From Trinickia soli (lineage in GTDB: Bacteria; Pseudomonadota; Gammaproteobacteria; Burkholderiales; Burkholderiaceae): 64,000 nucleotides of DNA. Under the pieces are notes generated by a model. The model saw nothing but the letters and a program-made list of their open reading frames with translations, ran no database searches and was not told the origin of the DNA. A program made the position numbers and the translations under genes. Location: NCBI RefSeq assembly GCF_002879855.1, contig NZ_PNYB01000012.1, positions 141,934 through 205,933 on the forward strand. The letters run 5' to 3'. Positions 26,466-36,317 of this stretch are shown piece by piece. Numbering within the stretch: the first letter of the stretch is position 1; the number at the start of each line of letters is the position of its first letter.

Positions 26466-27608
26466 ATGTCTACGACCATCGACGCGCGGCCGCGCGAGAA
26501 CACGCAGCAAGAGGCCGGTGCGAACGGCCCGCGGCGCGCGCGCAGGCGGGGCTGGCTGATCGCGTTGCTGATCGTCGCGCTGGTCGTCGGCATCGTGTGG
26601 CTGGTGCATTGGTGGACCGTCGGGCGTTTTGTCGAAAGCACCGACGACGCGTATCTGCAAGCCGACAGCGTCACCGTGGCCCCGAAAATCAGCGGCTATG
26701 TCACCGAGGTGCTCGTGCGCGACAACGAAAACGTGGCCGCCGGCGCACCGCTCGCGCGCCTCGATAGTCGGCAGTACGAAGCATCGCTTGCGCAGGCGCA
26801 GGCGACCGTCGACGCGCGCGAAGCCGATCTTGCCCGAGCCCAGGCCGACTTGCGGCAACAGCAGGCGGCCGTGGCGCAGGCGCAGGCTCAGGAACAAGTG
26901 GGCAGCGTTGCGTTGCGGCACGCGCAAGACGATGTCAGCCGCTATGCACCGCTTGCGGCAACCGGTGCGGAAACGAGCGAACGCCTGGCGAGCCTCGTCA
27001 GTACGCGCGACCAGGCACGGGCGACGCTCGCGGCCAATGCCGCCGCGGTACGATCGGCGCAAACGCAGATCGACGCCACCACGGCTCAAATCGCGCAGGC
27101 GCGCGCTCAGCTGGAGGCCGCGCGTGCGAGCCTGCAACAGGCGCAGCTCGATGTCCATGACACGACGCTCTATAGCCCGATCGCGGGCCGCATCGGCGAT
27201 CGATCCGTGCGAATTGGTCAATACGTGCAGCCCGGTACGCGATTGCTGACGGTCGTGCCCGTGCAAAGCATCTATCTGGAAGCGAATTTCAAGGAAACGC
27301 AGATCGGCCATATGTTCCCCGGTCAGCCCGCCACGCTTCATATCGATGCGTTGCGCGGCGTCGATCTCCATGGTGTCGTCGATAGCTTTGCACCGGGCAC
27401 GGGTGCGCAGTTCGCGTTGCTGCCGCCGGAAAACGCGACCGGCAATTTCACGAAAATCGTACAACGCGTGCCCGTGCGCATTCGCGTCGATGCCGATCCG
27501 CAAACGCGCAGCCTGCTGTTGCCGGGCCTGTCGGTGACGGTCGATGTCGATACGCGGTCGGCACACGCGGGCGGCCGCCAGTCCTCCGGCGGCGCTTCCC
27601 GTGGCTGA
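26466..27608 (+). CDS. emrA: HlyD/EmrA family membrane fusion protein
   Basis: 380 residues: a basic cytoplasmic N-terminus, one membrane helix (GWLIALLIVALVVGIVWLVHWW), then STDDAYLQADSVTVAPKISGYV, which is the EmrA/FarA lipoyl signature. A long Ala/Gln-rich coiled-coil hairpin follows (about residues 105-230). It bridges the inner-membrane pump and an outer-membrane channel. The ATG at 26466 fits the helix position. The operon order emrA, emrB, nodT gives a complete tripartite pump, regulated by the divergent TetR gene. Confidence 0.92.
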   Translation: MSTTIDARPRENTQQEAGANGPRRARRRGWLIALLIVALVVGIVWLVHWWTVGRFVESTDDAYLQADSVTVAPKISGYVTEVLVRDNENVAAGAPLARLDSRQYEASLAQAQATVDAREADLARAQADLRQQQAAVAQAQAQEQVGSVALRHAQDDVSRYAPLAATGAETSERLASLVSTRDQARATLAANAAAVRSAQTQIDATTAQIAQARAQLEAARASLQQAQLDVHDTTLYSPIAGRIGDRSVRIGQYVQPGTRLLTVVPVQSIYLEANFKETQIGHMFPGQPATLHIDALRGVDLHGVVDSFAPGTGAQFALLPPENATGNFTKIVQRVPVRIRVDADPQTRSLLLPGLSVTVDVDTRSAHAGGRQSSGGASRG

Positions 27609-29202
27609 CGCAACCTTGGCGGCAAATGCCGCGGGCGCGCCGTCCCACCCCGAACGGGCGGGCGCCGTCGATTGGATTGCCGTGGCGGCCGGCTCGCTCG
27701 GGGCGTTGATGGCGACGCTCGACATTTCGATCACGAACTCGGCGTTGCCGCAAATCCAAGGCTCGGTGGGCGCGACGGGCACCGAAGGCACGTGGATTTC
27801 CACGGGCTACCTGATGTCGGAGATCGTCATGATCCCGCTCGCGGCCTGGCTCACGCGCGTATTCGGATTGCGCAATTTCCTGCTGACGAATGCCGCTTTA
27901 TTCATGGCGTTCTCGATGATGTGCGGCGCATCGCATTCGCTCGAATGGATGATCATCGGCCGCGTGGGGCAGGGCTTCACGGGCGGGGCGATGATCCCCA
28001 CGGCGCAAACGATCATTCGTACGCGGCTACCGCGCGCCCAGCTCCCCGTCGGCATGACGATTTTCGGCCTCATCGTGTTGCTCGGGCCTTTGCTCGGCCC
28101 CGTGCTCGGCGGTTGGCTCGCCGAAAACGTTTCGTGGAAGTGGTGCTTTTTCATCAACTTCCCGGTTTGTGCCGCATTGATCGCGTTGCTGCTTGCCGGG
28201 CTGCCAGCCGATCGGCCGCATTGGCACGACTTCATCAACGCCGATTGGATCGGCATCGTCGGCCTTTCGATCGGCCTCAGCTCGCTCACGCTCGTGCTCG
28301 AAGAAGGGCAGCGCCATCAATGGTTCGAATCGGGCGAAATCGTCACGTTCGCACTGATCACCGCGCTGGGGTTCGTGCTGATCGCGATCTCGCAGTTCGT
28401 CGCGCGCAAGCCGATCATGCGGCTTTCGCTGCTGCGCAACCCGCGTTATGCGAGCGTGATCGTCATCGTGTCGGCGGTCGGTGCGGGCCTTTACGGCGTG
28501 GCCTATCTCGTGCCGCAGTTCTTGAGCCTCATCTCGGGCTATAACGCGGAGCAATCGGGCGACATCATGCTGCTCTCGGGCGTGCCCGCCTTCCTCATGA
28601 TGCCGTTGTTGCCGCGCTTGCTGGGCAAGGTCGATTTTCGCGTGATGGTGATCGGCGGGCTCGTTTGCTTTGCCGTCAGTTGCATGCTCGATACGAGCCT
28701 GACGGCACAGAGCGCGGGGCACGATTTCATCTGGTCGCAGTTGCTGCGCGGCGTCGGCCAGATGCTTGCCATGATGCCGCTCAATCAAGCGTCGATGTCG
28801 GCCGTCTCACGCGAAGACTCGGGCGACGCAGCCGGGCTCTACAACATGGCGCGCAATCTCGGCGGCTCGATAGGGCTGGCCGTGATCGGCGTGGTCATCG
28901 ATCGCCGCAACGCGTTTCACGTTGCCGCGCTGCGCGAAACGGTGACGGCCAATTCGTCGATCGGTCAGGAACGGATCGCGGCCAGCGCGGCGGGTTGGCT
29001 CGCACGAACAGGCGATGCCGCTTACGCGAAGATGCAGGCGCTCGCACAACTGGCCGCACAGATCCAACAGCAGGCCGCCGTGATGACGTACTCAGAAACG
29101 TTTTATCTGCTCGCCATCGCGCTGCTGGCGTGTATTCCGCTCGCGCTGTTGCTCAGAACACCCGCGGCGCAACCGGGTAGCCCGCCCTCGTCCGGCCATT
29201 GA
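27601..29202 (+). CDS. emrB: DHA2 family drug/proton antiporter (EmrB/QacA type)
   Basis: 533 residues from a GTG at 27601, with 14 predicted membrane segments. DHA2 markers are LGALMATLDISITNSALPQI in helix 1, GRVGQGFTGGAMIPTAQTII, and GPVLGGWLAENVSWKWCFFIN (motif C region). The GTG overlaps the emrA stop (GTGGCTGA). An in-frame ATG at 27544 would overlap emrA by 65 bp and adds a low-complexity stretch; neither start has a strong ribosome-binding site. It exports hydrophobic toxic compounds through EmrA and the NodT-type channel. Confidence 0.92.
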   Translation: MADATLAANAAGAPSHPERAGAVDWIAVAAGSLGALMATLDISITNSALPQIQGSVGATGTEGTWISTGYLMSEIVMIPLAAWLTRVFGLRNFLLTNAALFMAFSMMCGASHSLEWMIIGRVGQGFTGGAMIPTAQTIIRTRLPRAQLPVGMTIFGLIVLLGPLLGPVLGGWLAENVSWKWCFFINFPVCAALIALLLAGLPADRPHWHDFINADWIGIVGLSIGLSSLTLVLEEGQRHQWFESGEIVTFALITALGFVLIAISQFVARKPIMRLSLLRNPRYASVIVIVSAVGAGLYGVAYLVPQFLSLISGYNAEQSGDIMLLSGVPAFLMMPLLPRLLGKVDFRVMVIGGLVCFAVSCMLDTSLTAQSAGHDFIWSQLLRGVGQMLAMMPLNQASMSAVSREDSGDAAGLYNMARNLGGSIGLAVIGVVIDRRNAFHVAALRETVTANSSIGQERIAASAAGWLARTGDAAYAKMQALAQLAAQIQQQAAVMTYSETFYLLAIALLACIPLALLLRTPAAQPGSPPSSGH

Positions 29203-29219
29203 TTTTATTGAACACGTCT

Positions 29220-30695
29220 ATGTCGATTCGTCGCTTTCCTCCTCGATTCGCCATCGCCATCTGTGCGCCGGCCGCACTCTGCGCGTTGGCGGCGTGTACG
29301 GTCGGTCCCGACTATCATGGTGCCCCGCCCGTGGCGGCCGATGCGCTGCGAGCATCCGCGTTCGTGCGTGCGCCTGCCTCCGGCGTAGTCGCCGCCGCAC
29401 CCACGGTGAGCGCATGGTGGCGTGCGCTGGGCGATCCGCAACTCGACGCACTCGTCGAAGCCGCACTCGCTCACAATCCCGACGTGCATGCGGCGCAAGC
29501 GCGCTTGCGCGAGGCGCGGGCGCAGTTGATGGGCCAGCAGGCGAAGGCGCTTCCGAAAGTGTCGGCCGACGCCGCGGCCGTGCGCATGCGCAGCCCCGAT
29601 TTGTCGGCGTTGTCCTCGGGGGGGAATGGAAGCGGCAACGGCGGCGGCCGCGGGCCGTTGCAGCTGTACACGGCAGGGCTCGACGCGTCGTGGGAGATCG
29701 ATTTGTTCGGCGGCACGCGGCGCTCGATCGAAGCGGCATCGGCCCAAGCCGATGCACTCGATGCCGATCTCGCCGATACGCAGGTGTCGCTCGCGGCCGA
29801 GGTGGCGCAGGCGTATATCGATCTGCGCGACGAACAACAACGTCTCGTCCTGGCGCGGCAATCGGCCGATTTGCAACAACGCATGCTGACATTGACGCAA
29901 GAGCGTCGCACGCATGGGACGGCGGCCGATGTCGACGTGGAGCGTTTATCGGGGCAAGTCGATACGACTCGCGCGGCGCTGGTGCCGCTCGACGAGCAGA
30001 TCGCAGAATCGCTCGATCGCCTGGCCGTGCTGACGGGCCGCGCGCCGGGGACACTCGACGCGGAACTGGCCACGACCCAGCCGTTGCCGACCCTGCCGGC
30101 GGCGGTCGAAGTGGGCGATCCGGGCGCGCTGTTGCGGCAGCGGCCCGATATCCGCGCGGCCGAGCGGCGGCTGGCGTCAAGCAACGCGCAAATCGGCGCA
30201 CATGTGGCCGACTATTTTCCGAAGGTGTCGCTGATGGGCGACCTCGGGTACACGGCAGCCGACCCTGGGCATCTATTCAGGAAATCGAACTTTTCGTGGC
30301 TCGGCGTTCCGTATCTGCAATGGAATGTGCTCGATTTCGGGCGTACCGCTGCCGATGTCCGCTCCGCGAAAGCGTCGCGGGACGAAGCGAGCGCACGTTA
30401 TGAACACGCTGTGCTTGCCGCGCTGCAAGACGCGAATGCGGCGTTGTCGCGCTATGGTCATCAGCGCGAGCACGTCGCCAGGCTCGAGCAGGTCGACGCT
30501 TCGGCGCAACGGGCATCGACGCTGATGCAGCAGCGTTATCGCGCAGGCGTGGCGACAGCGATCGATTTGCTCGACACCGAGCGCACGCAGTTTTCGGCGC
30601 AGCAGGATGTCATCGCCGGCCACGCCGAACTGCTGAAGGACTTCGTATTGCTGCAGAAAAGCCTGGGCATGGGGTGGCAATCTCAGGCGGGGTAG
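29220..30695 (+). CDS. NodT/OprM family outer membrane efflux lipoprotein
   Basis: 491 residues. The lipoprotein signal ends at LAACTVGPDY, the characteristic OprM/NodT start after the lipid-anchored cysteine. Two outer-membrane efflux repeats follow, with VSAWWRALGDPQLDALVEAAL, DASWEIDLFGGTRRSIEAA and RQRPDIRAAERRLASSNAQIG. The protein trimerises into the channel that completes the Emr pump. The ATG at 29220 lies 17 bp after the emrB stop. Confidence 0.93.
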   Translation: MSIRRFPPRFAIAICAPAALCALAACTVGPDYHGAPPVAADALRASAFVRAPASGVVAAAPTVSAWWRALGDPQLDALVEAALAHNPDVHAAQARLREARAQLMGQQAKALPKVSADAAAVRMRSPDLSALSSGGNGSGNGGGRGPLQLYTAGLDASWEIDLFGGTRRSIEAASAQADALDADLADTQVSLAAEVAQAYIDLRDEQQRLVLARQSADLQQRMLTLTQERRTHGTAADVDVERLSGQVDTTRAALVPLDEQIAESLDRLAVLTGRAPGTLDAELATTQPLPTLPAAVEVGDPGALLRQRPDIRAAERRLASSNAQIGAHVADYFPKVSLMGDLGYTAADPGHLFRKSNFSWLGVPYLQWNVLDFGRTAADVRSAKASRDEASARYEHAVLAALQDANAALSRYGHQREHVARLEQVDASAQRASTLMQQRYRAGVATAIDLLDTERTQFSAQQDVIAGHAELLKDFVLLQKSLGMGWQSQAG

Positions 30696-30785
30696 GTTTG
30701 TCGCAAGCCACATGACACATACAGCTATGCGCAGCTATCACACTGAATAGTTGCCCCTGCGGTCGACGCACTCCTACATTCGGTC

Positions 30786-30832
30786 AGACGACGCCGCGCG
30801 ACGCACATCGTGTGCATCGCGCGGCGTCGTCT
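30786..30832. repeat. Long hairpin in the leader of the collagenase gene
   Basis: Perfect 15-bp arms at 30786-30800 and 30818-30832, with a 17-nt centre that can itself partly pair (CGCAC with GTGTG). It ends 16 bp before the collagenase ATG, just ahead of its ribosome-binding site, and 91 bp after the efflux gene. It could terminate the efflux operon, although no T-run follows, or control translation of the collagenase mRNA. Confidence 0.7.
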
Positions 30833-30848
30833 GTCTACCGGAGGGGTG

Positions 30849-32858
30849 ATGAGAACGATCGCGCATACGCTTTGCACTGCGATGCTTGCCTGTACATGCG
30901 CATGGGCATTGGCTTCGCCGCATGGCGATGTGGGTGGCAGTATGGGCGGCGGTGCGAACGGTATAGCCGGTCAACCGCGAAGTGCGATCGACATTGGCGC
31001 GGCCGCCAAGCATACGCGTGCGTTGCCCATGCCGTACAAGCCGTCGCTGCTGCCGCCGACGCAAGCGGAGGGCCGCTATCATCTGCCGCCGACAGATCGC
31101 CTTCGCCTCGAACTGATTCCCCCCGAGCTACGCAAGACGCTCGGCGAGCGCAGGAAGACCGACGCCGCATGCCGCGACATGAACGCATTGGCGGGCTATC
31201 AGGGCGACGCGCTCGCCGACTATGTCGCCGCTTTGCCTGAAGCAGACTGCCTGACGCCGCTGTTTTCGGCGGCGCCGTCGCTAGCCGCACGCATCTTTTC
31301 CTACGCGAATCTGAGCGCCGTCGCGCAACGTTACGCGAGCGTCGCCGTCTCCTATACGCCCGAAAGCCTTGCGTTGGCGAATCTGAGCGTGTTCTTCCGC
31401 GCGGCCTATTCGCTTGCAAACGAAGGTCGTATCGATCCGATAGACGAAGCGATCGGTGCATGGCTGCGGCCGGCGATCGTTGCGCTGGTCGCCGGCAACA
31501 CACTGTTCGCGCCGAACCATGCGGCGCCGACTACGGCTGGAACCGTCGCGTTGTTGATCACCGATATGCACGACGAGGCTGACTACCTCGATCTCATGAA
31601 ACGATGGGTGATCCGGTTCACCAATACGCCCCGGCATCCGCACGCCGCACGCGCGCTCGACGACCCCAACGCCGGTTATGGATTCACAGGACTCCTGACG
31701 GTTTTCTATTTCGCCCATACGCGAACCGATGCCCTGCCGCAATTGGAGAACGACCCATCGTTCGCAACGGCGCTCTACGGTTTCGTGAAGGCAAACGAGG
31801 CGATGCTCTTGCAGGACGCGCATGCCGGCTACCAGCTCGAACAGGCGGCGAACGAAGCGTTCCGGTTCGCGCAACATCCGGCATTGCTCTCGACCGTGCG
31901 CACCATGATTGCCGATGCGCTCGACCATTCGACGATGAACGGGCCCGATCGCTACATCTGGCTCAGCGCTGCGCAAGCCGTGAAAGCCTACGATGATGCG
32001 GACTGCAGTTTTTACAAGACGTGCAATTTCGAACAGCCGTTGGCGCGGGCGATCTTGTCGAAGCACTATCAGTGCGCGGGTGGAATCGTCCGGTTGCGCG
32101 CACAATCATTGACGCCCGAGCAAGCACGCGCGGCTTGCGCAGCGACGACCCAGGAGACTTCGTATTTTCATACGATGCTTGCCACGCACGAAAGACCGGT
32201 AGCGGACGACAACGATACGACGCTTGAAGCAGTCGTTTTTTCCGACCGCGACGAATATCACCACTATTCGCCCGTGTTTTTTGATAACGACGTCGATAAC
32301 GGCGGCGTTTACCTCGAGGGCGACCCGTCATCTCTCACGAATCAACCGCGCTTCATTGCATTCGTTGCGACATGGTTGAAACCGCACTTCGAGGTGTGGA
32401 ACCTCAAGCACGAGTTCGTTCACTACCTGGACGGCCGCTATGACATGTATGGCGATTTCGACGCCGCGACACAGGAGAGCACCGTCTGGTGGATCGAAGG
32501 GCTCGCCGAATTCATATCGCGCGGCAACGACGATGCCGAATCGATCGAGGCGGCGAAGACCGGCCAATATCGTTTGCGCGAGATCTTCGGCAATACGTAT
32601 GCAATGGATGATTACGTGAATCGCGCTTACCGTTGGGGCTACATGGCCACGCGCTTCATGTTCGAACGCCATCCGGAAAATTTGGCGGCCATCCTGCCGA
32701 TGTTTCGCACCGGGCAATATCAGGCTTACCAAGCGTACATGCAGCAGTTGCCGCGCAGCCTCGACGACGAATTCGCGCAGTGGGTCGCAACCGCAACGAC
32801 GGCAGGCACGCCCCAACCCCCTTGGGGCAGACCCCAGCCCGTTCTGCAGGCACATTGA
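30849..32858 (+). CDS. Secreted M9 family metalloprotease (microbial collagenase)
   Basis: 669 residues with a signal peptide (hydrophobic core CTAMLACTCAWALA). The zinc-protease motif HEFVH is at residues 521-525 (KHEFVHYLDGRYD) and the third ligand glutamate at 550 in WWIEGLAEF, matching the wide spacing of peptidase family M9. The N-terminal two thirds correspond to the helical activator region of collagenases. No PKD or collagen-binding domains follow, so it is a minimal form. AGGGG before the ATG at 30849 is the ribosome-binding site. It is likely secreted and degrades collagen-like or other proteins. Confidence 0.9.
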   Translation: MRTIAHTLCTAMLACTCAWALASPHGDVGGSMGGGANGIAGQPRSAIDIGAAAKHTRALPMPYKPSLLPPTQAEGRYHLPPTDRLRLELIPPELRKTLGERRKTDAACRDMNALAGYQGDALADYVAALPEADCLTPLFSAAPSLAARIFSYANLSAVAQRYASVAVSYTPESLALANLSVFFRAAYSLANEGRIDPIDEAIGAWLRPAIVALVAGNTLFAPNHAAPTTAGTVALLITDMHDEADYLDLMKRWVIRFTNTPRHPHAARALDDPNAGYGFTGLLTVFYFAHTRTDALPQLENDPSFATALYGFVKANEAMLLQDAHAGYQLEQAANEAFRFAQHPALLSTVRTMIADALDHSTMNGPDRYIWLSAAQAVKAYDDADCSFYKTCNFEQPLARAILSKHYQCAGGIVRLRAQSLTPEQARAACAATTQETSYFHTMLATHERPVADDNDTTLEAVVFSDRDEYHHYSPVFFDNDVDNGGVYLEGDPSSLTNQPRFIAFVATWLKPHFEVWNLKHEFVHYLDGRYDMYGDFDAATQESTVWWIEGLAEFISRGNDDAESIEAAKTGQYRLREIFGNTYAMDDYVNRAYRWGYMATRFMFERHPENLAAILPMFRTGQYQAYQAYMQQLPRSLDDEFAQWVATATTAGTPQPPWGRPQPVLQAH

Positions 32859-32907
32859 TTAGCGCAAAAAAAAACGTTAAAAAAGCGCGCCGGGCAGGCC
32901 GATGCGA

Positions 32908-32957
32908 CCGCCCAAGAGCCCTTCCGGGCAAGCGTGGGCGGGAGTCTGCATTTTTTT
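32908..32957 (+). terminator. Intrinsic terminator after the collagenase gene
   Basis: CCGCCCA (32908-32914) pairs with TGGGCGG (32935-32941), with an inner GCCC-TTCC-GGGC stem. Seven T residues follow at about 32951-32957. Confidence 0.75.
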
Positions 32958-33022
32958 GAAATAATTTGCGGGTTTACGCGGAATAGTTTGTTCGTAGGCT
33001 AAGGCGCTTAGAGGAGAAGCGC

Positions 33023-34915
33023 ATGAGCCACGACATTTTCGCCGACTCACCCGATACGTTGGAGCCCGCTCGCACGGGCGACAGCTATCGTGCTGTCCAA
33101 GGCCAGCCGGCAACGATGAAGCGCGCACCGCGCGTTGCGATCGTTCACGATTGGCTCGTCACGTATGCGGGCGCCGAGCGCGTGCTCGAGCAGATGATCG
33201 GGTGTTTCCCACAGGCAGACCTGTTCAGCCTCGTCGATTTCGTCGAGGAGCGTAAGTTTTTGCATGGAAAGCGGGCCACGACGTCGTTCATTCAGCGGCT
33301 GCCGCTCGCGAAAAAGAAGTATCGCGCGTACCTGCCGCTGATGCCGCTCGCGATCGAGCAGCTCGATCTGGGCGCCTACGATCTCGTGATATCGAGCAGC
33401 CACGCCGTGGCGAAAGGCGTGTTGACGGGCCCCGATCAGGTGCATATCAGCTACGTGCATTCGCCGATTCGCTACGCCTGGGATTTGCAGCACCAATATT
33501 TGGAGCAGTCGAATCTGACGCGCGGCCTTCGCTCGATGATTGCACGCATGATCCTGCACTACATCCGCAACTGGGACACACGCACGTCGAATTCGGTCGA
33601 TCATTTCGTCGCCAATTCCCAATTCATCGCACGGCGCATCAAAAAGGTCTACCGGCGCGATGCCGATGTGATTTTCCCGCCGGTCGACGTCCAATCGTTC
33701 GTGGTGGGCGAGCAGAAGGAGGACTTCTATCTGACCGCTTCGCGGATGGTGCCGTACAAGAAGATCGATCTGATCGTCGAAGCGTTTTCGCGGATGCCGG
33801 GCAAACGCCTCGTCGTGATCGGCGACGGCCCCGAGATGAACGCGATTCGCGCGAAAGCGGGCCCGAACGTCGAGATCCTCGGCTATCAACCATTCGCCGT
33901 CCTACATGACCACATGCGGCGGGCGAAAGCGTTCGTGTTCGCGGCGGAAGAGGACTTCGGCATTGCGCCCGTCGAGGCACAGGCGTGCGGCACGCCCGTC
34001 ATTGCATACGGTAAGGGCGGCGCGCTCGAAACCGTGCGCGAGCTGGGCCAGCCCCATCCGACCGGCCTTTTCTTTCGCGAGCAAACGGTGCCGGCCGTGG
34101 TTGCCGCCGTGCGCGAATTCGAACAACATGCGCAGCGCTTTTCGGCACTCGATTGTCGTGCGAATGCCGAACGTTTTTCGATTGCAACGTTCCGGGAGCG
34201 ATTCGTGGGGTTCGTCGAGCAGGTGATGCCGGGCGCCACGCGGCATGGCGACGGCGCGCGTCGCCAGCCGGGCGATACGGGCGGCGGTGGGCAAAAGAAC
34301 GACGGAGGCCGGGTTCGCGTGCTCGCGCTCGATCAGAGCGGCGGGCTCGATCAAGCGGAAGTTTCGTTGCTGAACGTGGCCAGTCATCTTAGGGAATCGG
34401 TCGAAGTGGTGTTGTTCGACGATGGTCCGTTCCGCCTCGCGCTCGAAGAGGCCGGGGTGACGGTCGATGTGCTCGATGCCCCGATGCTCAGAGGAATGAG
34501 GGGCGGCCGGAGGGTGCCGAAATCGCGGACGCTTGCGGGGATCGTATCGCTTGTGCGCGAAACGGCGAAGCGCGCACGACATGTCGACGTCATCTACGCC
34601 AACACGCCGCGCGCGATGCTCGTCGGCGCATTGGCGGGCCTGTTGGCCCGGCGTCCGGTGGTATGGCACTTGCGTGATGCCACGGCAGCGGATCCCTTGG
34701 GGCGGGTTCAACGCACCGCGCTGAAATGGTGCGCACGCGTAGCGCTCGAGCGGGCGATTGCCGATAGCCCGGCCTCGAAGCAGGCGTTCGAAGCGTTCAT
34801 GAAAGCCTCGCGCCTGCCCATCGACGTGATCGAGGAAGACGCGTCGAGAACGAGCAGGGCCGATGCCGCCGTGTCGGCCGTGCTCGCTCAGGCGGCCATG
34901 CGCGGCGCGCGATGA
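33023..34915 (+). CDS. Family 4 glycosyltransferase fused to a second GT4-like N-terminal half
   Basis: 630 residues. Residues about 35-405 are a complete GT-B glycosyltransferase: RVAIVHDWLVTYAGAERVLEQM at the front, YVHSPIRYAWDL in the middle and AEEDFGIAPVEAQACGTPV, the GT4 donor-site EX7E region. After a glycine-rich linker (about 408-425) a second Rossmann-like half begins (RVRVLALDQSGGLDQAEVSLL, then YANTPRAMLVGALAGLL) but stops before any donor-binding domain. AGAGGAG precedes the ATG. It probably adds a sugar to a surface polysaccharide or lipid; galU downstream supplies UDP-glucose. The role of the extra half is unknown. Confidence 0.85.
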   Translation: MSHDIFADSPDTLEPARTGDSYRAVQGQPATMKRAPRVAIVHDWLVTYAGAERVLEQMIGCFPQADLFSLVDFVEERKFLHGKRATTSFIQRLPLAKKKYRAYLPLMPLAIEQLDLGAYDLVISSSHAVAKGVLTGPDQVHISYVHSPIRYAWDLQHQYLEQSNLTRGLRSMIARMILHYIRNWDTRTSNSVDHFVANSQFIARRIKKVYRRDADVIFPPVDVQSFVVGEQKEDFYLTASRMVPYKKIDLIVEAFSRMPGKRLVVIGDGPEMNAIRAKAGPNVEILGYQPFAVLHDHMRRAKAFVFAAEEDFGIAPVEAQACGTPVIAYGKGGALETVRELGQPHPTGLFFREQTVPAVVAAVREFEQHAQRFSALDCRANAERFSIATFRERFVGFVEQVMPGATRHGDGARRQPGDTGGGGQKNDGGRVRVLALDQSGGLDQAEVSLLNVASHLRESVEVVLFDDGPFRLALEEAGVTVDVLDAPMLRGMRGGRRVPKSRTLAGIVSLVRETAKRARHVDVIYANTPRAMLVGALAGLLARRPVVWHLRDATAADPLGRVQRTALKWCARVALERAIADSPASKQAFEAFMKASRLPIDVIEEDASRTSRADAAVSAVLAQAAMRGAR

Positions 34916-35155
34916 ATGACCCGCTACGCGGTTGACCCTATGCGAATGAACAGCTGTATTGAAGGCAGATTCGGATCAACAATGCGCGTCGCATGATCGG
35001 CGAGAGGGTTCATAGACTGGCGATAGGCCGGCAATACGAAGTGGACCGGTCGGTGAGTACGGTGCGATTGCAGCCGATCGCACGGGTCAGGCGGCGTCCA
35101 GCTGGGATGGGCTCGCGCCGCTATCGCGCGAACAATTTCCCCAAGGGAACGAACG

Positions 35156-36046
35156 ATGTTGAAAGTTACCAAAGCGGTGTTTCCCGTCGCTGGACTGGGC
35201 ACTCGGTTCCTTCCGGCAACGAAGGCAAGCCCCAAGGAGATGCTGCCCATCGTCGATAAGCCGTTGATCCAATATGCCGTCGAAGAGGCTATCGAAGCGG
35301 GCATTACGGAACTCATCTTCGTCACGGGCCGTAGCAAGCGCGCCATCGAAGATCATTTCGACACCTCGTATGAGATCGAGGCAGAGCTCGAAGCGCGCGG
35401 CAAAGAAAAGCTGCTCGACCTCGTGAGAGGCATCAAACCGAGTCACGTCGATTGCTTCTACGTCCGTCAACCGGCTGCGCGGGGGCTCGGCCATGCGGTG
35501 CTCTGCGCCGAGAAGCTCGTTTCCGGCAGCCCCTTCGCCGTCATCCTGGCCGACGATCTGCTGCATGGCTCGGAGCCGGTGATGAAGCAGATGATCGATG
35601 TCTTCAATCACTATCACAGCACGGTCATCGGCGTCGAAGCGATCGCGCGTGAGGATTCGCGTTCGTACGGTATCGTCGAAGGCCGCGAATGGGAGGAGGA
35701 TATTTTCAAGCTGTCGGGTATCGTCGAAAAGCCGTCGCCCGAGGCCGCACGGTCGAACCTCGGCGTGGTGGGCCGATACGTGTTGATGCCGAGCATTTTC
35801 GATCACCTGCGTCGACTCGAGCCGGCCGCGCTCGGCGAATTGCAACTGACCGATGCGCTTCAGTCGCTGCTCGAGGAAGAGCAGGTGCTCGCGTACCGCT
35901 ACTTCGGCCAGCGTTTCGATTGCGGCAGCAAATTGGGTTATCTGAAGGCGACGGTCGACTTCGCGCTTCGGCACCCCGAAATCGGTTCGGCGTTCGGTGC
36001 GTATCTGCGCGACTGCGTCGGCCAGCTCACACCGTCTTCGCATTGA
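35156..36046 (+). CDS. galU: UTP-glucose-1-phosphate uridylyltransferase
   Basis: 296 residues. The nucleotidyltransferase signature [23 protein letters not shown] is at the N-terminus, with [12 protein letters not shown], and AVILADDLL carrying the metal-binding aspartate. It makes UDP-glucose from glucose-1-phosphate and UTP, feeding exopolysaccharide, LPS and trehalose synthesis. AAGGGAACGAACG before the ATG is a usable ribosome-binding site. It follows the glycosyltransferase after 240 bp, so it may have its own promoter. Confidence 0.95.
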   Translation: MLKVTKAVFPVAGLGTRFLPATKASPKEMLPIVDKPLIQYAVEEAIEAGITELIFVTGRSKRAIEDHFDTSYEIEAELEARGKEKLLDLVRGIKPSHVDCFYVRQPAARGLGHAVLCAEKLVSGSPFAVILADDLLHGSEPVMKQMIDVFNHYHSTVIGVEAIAREDSRSYGIVEGREWEEDIFKLSGIVEKPSPEAARSNLGVVGRYVLMPSIFDHLRRLEPAALGELQLTDALQSLLEEEQVLAYRYFGQRFDCGSKLGYLKATVDFALRHPEIGSAFGAYLRDCVGQLTPSSH

Positions 36047-36128
36047 CGGAACCGGTGGCCTGACGCGGCTGCACGTGGCTGCACGTGGCCGCCGTCCTTC
36101 GCGACGCTTCCCCTTTCCATTCTTTTTT

Positions 36129-36162
36129 CGCGCGCCCGAGCGGCAGCTGGGGCGCGCGTTTC
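36129..36162 (+). terminator. Probable galU terminator
   Basis: CGCGCGCCC and GGGCGCGCG form a 9-bp GC-rich stem with a 12-nt loop, followed by TTTCG. It lies about 80 bp after galU. Two direct copies of CTGCACGTGG precede it near 36070. Confidence 0.5.
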
Positions 36163-36226
36163 GTCGTCGTCCCTACGAGCTTCACGATGCGGACACGATT
36201 CGTTTCTATCCTGATCCGCGTTTCAA

Positions 36227-36265
36227 CCGTATGCGGTGCGCACATGTGTGAGGTACCGCATACGG
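36227..36265. promoter_or_regulatory. Inverted repeat upstream of the phospholipase C gene
   Basis: Perfect 11-bp arms CCGTATGCGGT and ACCGCATACGG flank a 17-nt centre containing the palindrome CACATGTG. It ends 52 bp before the phospholipase ATG, a suitable position for an operator. The regulator is unknown. Confidence 0.45.
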
Positions 36266-36317
36266 GCCAATCGGTGCAGACTTTCCTTTCCCTCGTCACA
36301 GAAACGCGAACAACCCA

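Noticed and set aside
26442..27803. Long reverse frame opposite emrA
   Set aside because: Arg/His-rich antisense shadow without start context or domains; the forward frame encodes a clear membrane fusion protein.
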